Below, one piece after another: positions 40,353-40,728 of a DNA stretch of 40,728 bases. A program made the translations under genes and the position numbers. The stretch's first letter is position 1, and each line of letters opens with the position of its first letter. The notes under the pieces were generated by a model, which made no database searches, had not been told where the DNA came from, and saw nothing but the letters and a program-made list of their open reading frames with translations. Source of the stretch: JBDTVS01 sp040007095 (GTDB taxonomy: Bacteria > Acidobacteriota > Vicinamibacteria > Vicinamibacterales > CAVVIG01); assembly GCA_040007095.1 (NCBI GenBank), contig JBDTVS010000081.1:1-40728 (forward strand), in the 5' to 3' direction.

Positions 40353-40728
40353 TCATTTGTCTGGCGGCTTCGTGACAAAGCCGACGTGTTCCACGCCGGC
40401 CGCCTTCAGGAGATCGGTGACCTCGGTCAGCTCGCCCAGATTGACGCTGCGGTCGCCGCGCAGATTGACACTCTTCTGCGTCGCCAGTTCCATCTTCTGC
40501 CGCACGCGTTCCTGGACGACTTCGGTTCGAATCAACTCCGTGCCCAAATATATCTTGTGATCCTGGCGGTACGTGCTGGGAATGGTCACGTCGATGAGGT
40601 CGGGCTCGATTGGCTGCGCGCGCCGGGCGACTGGAAGGTTGACCTCGATGCCACGCTGGATCATCGGCGCCGTCACCATGAAGATGATCAGCAGCACGAG
40701 CATGACGTCGACCAGCGGCACGACGTTG
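40353..40728 (-). CDS. tolR: TolR/ExbD-type motor subunit, 5' end cut by window edge
   Basis: TolR (ExbD family) forms, with TolQ, the proton-driven motor of the Tol system. The window holds the C-terminal 124 residues. It opens inside the membrane helix with NVVPLVDVMLVLLIIFMV, where the aspartate in PLVDVML is the proton-carrying residue. The periplasmic domain follows (GIEVNLPVARRAQ, VNLRGDRSVNLGELTEV) and ends GFVTKPPDK. The real start and tolQ lie beyond the right edge. The stop is 49 bases before the next start at 40303. Confidence 0.93.
   Translation of the reverse strand, partial: NVVPLVDVMLVLLIIFMVTAPMIQRGIEVNLPVARRAQPIEPDLIDVTIPSTYRQDHKIYLGTELIRTEVVQERVRQKMELATQKSVNLRGDRSVNLGELTEVTDLLKAAGVEHVGFVTKPPDK

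Overview
This window reads as chromosomal DNA from a GC-rich, diderm (Gram-negative) bacterium, most likely an acidobacterium of the Vicinamibacteria type. That placement is inferred from three things: an alternative complex III (ACIII) operon, a transporter-free regulatory PTS next to hprK and rapZ, and short palindromes with a constant TGAAA loop that I associate with acidobacterial genomes. The outer membrane itself is supported by the Lpt LPS-export genes and a Tol-Pal operon. Almost everything is core housekeeping sequence. I see no phage, insertion sequence, CRISPR array, rRNA or tRNA.

Region 1 (1-5209) starts with the first two thirds of mutS on the minus strand, running off the left edge; its ATPase domain is outside the window. 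The plus strand then carries tsaB-rimI (tRNA t6A modification and ribosomal protein acetylation), a small DUF465 gene ending in a clear hairpin, and the phosphatidylethanolamine pair psd and pssA.

Region 2 (5218-11230, minus strand) is a respiratory operon: monoheme cytochrome c (ActE-like), pentaheme cytochrome (ActA), a molybdopterin-oxidoreductase-like subunit (ActB1), a separate four-cluster ferredoxin (ActB2), an NrfD-type membrane subunit (ActC) and ActD. ActB, normally one fused protein in ACIII, is split here, and the spacer at the split holds a strong stem-loop. No actF and no oxidase genes follow. Upstream lies a frameshifted gene remnant (11384-11583).

Region 3 (11614-17779) has a very large NtrY-like membrane histidine kinase without a partner regulator, a divergent multi-pass membrane protein, and a secreted PQQ/BamB-like beta-propeller.

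Region 4 (17811-35651, plus strand) is a long co-directional block: guaA, dnaE, accA, recJ, a fused lptC-lptA gene, lptB, rpoN, hpf, hprK, rapZ, a mannose-type EIIA, HPr and enzyme I. The last five form a phosphorelay with no sugar permease in view, so it is probably regulatory. An array of TGAAA-loop hairpins and tandem repeats fills the following convergent spacer.

Region 5 (36004-40728, minus strand) has ssb and then the Tol-Pal operon read from the right edge: tolR (partial), tolA/tonB-like, tolB, pal, cpoB. The least ordinary items are the split ACIII/Qrc-like operon, the CX3CH heme motif in ActA, the decayed gene and the hairpin array. I did not find a convincing wholly new system.
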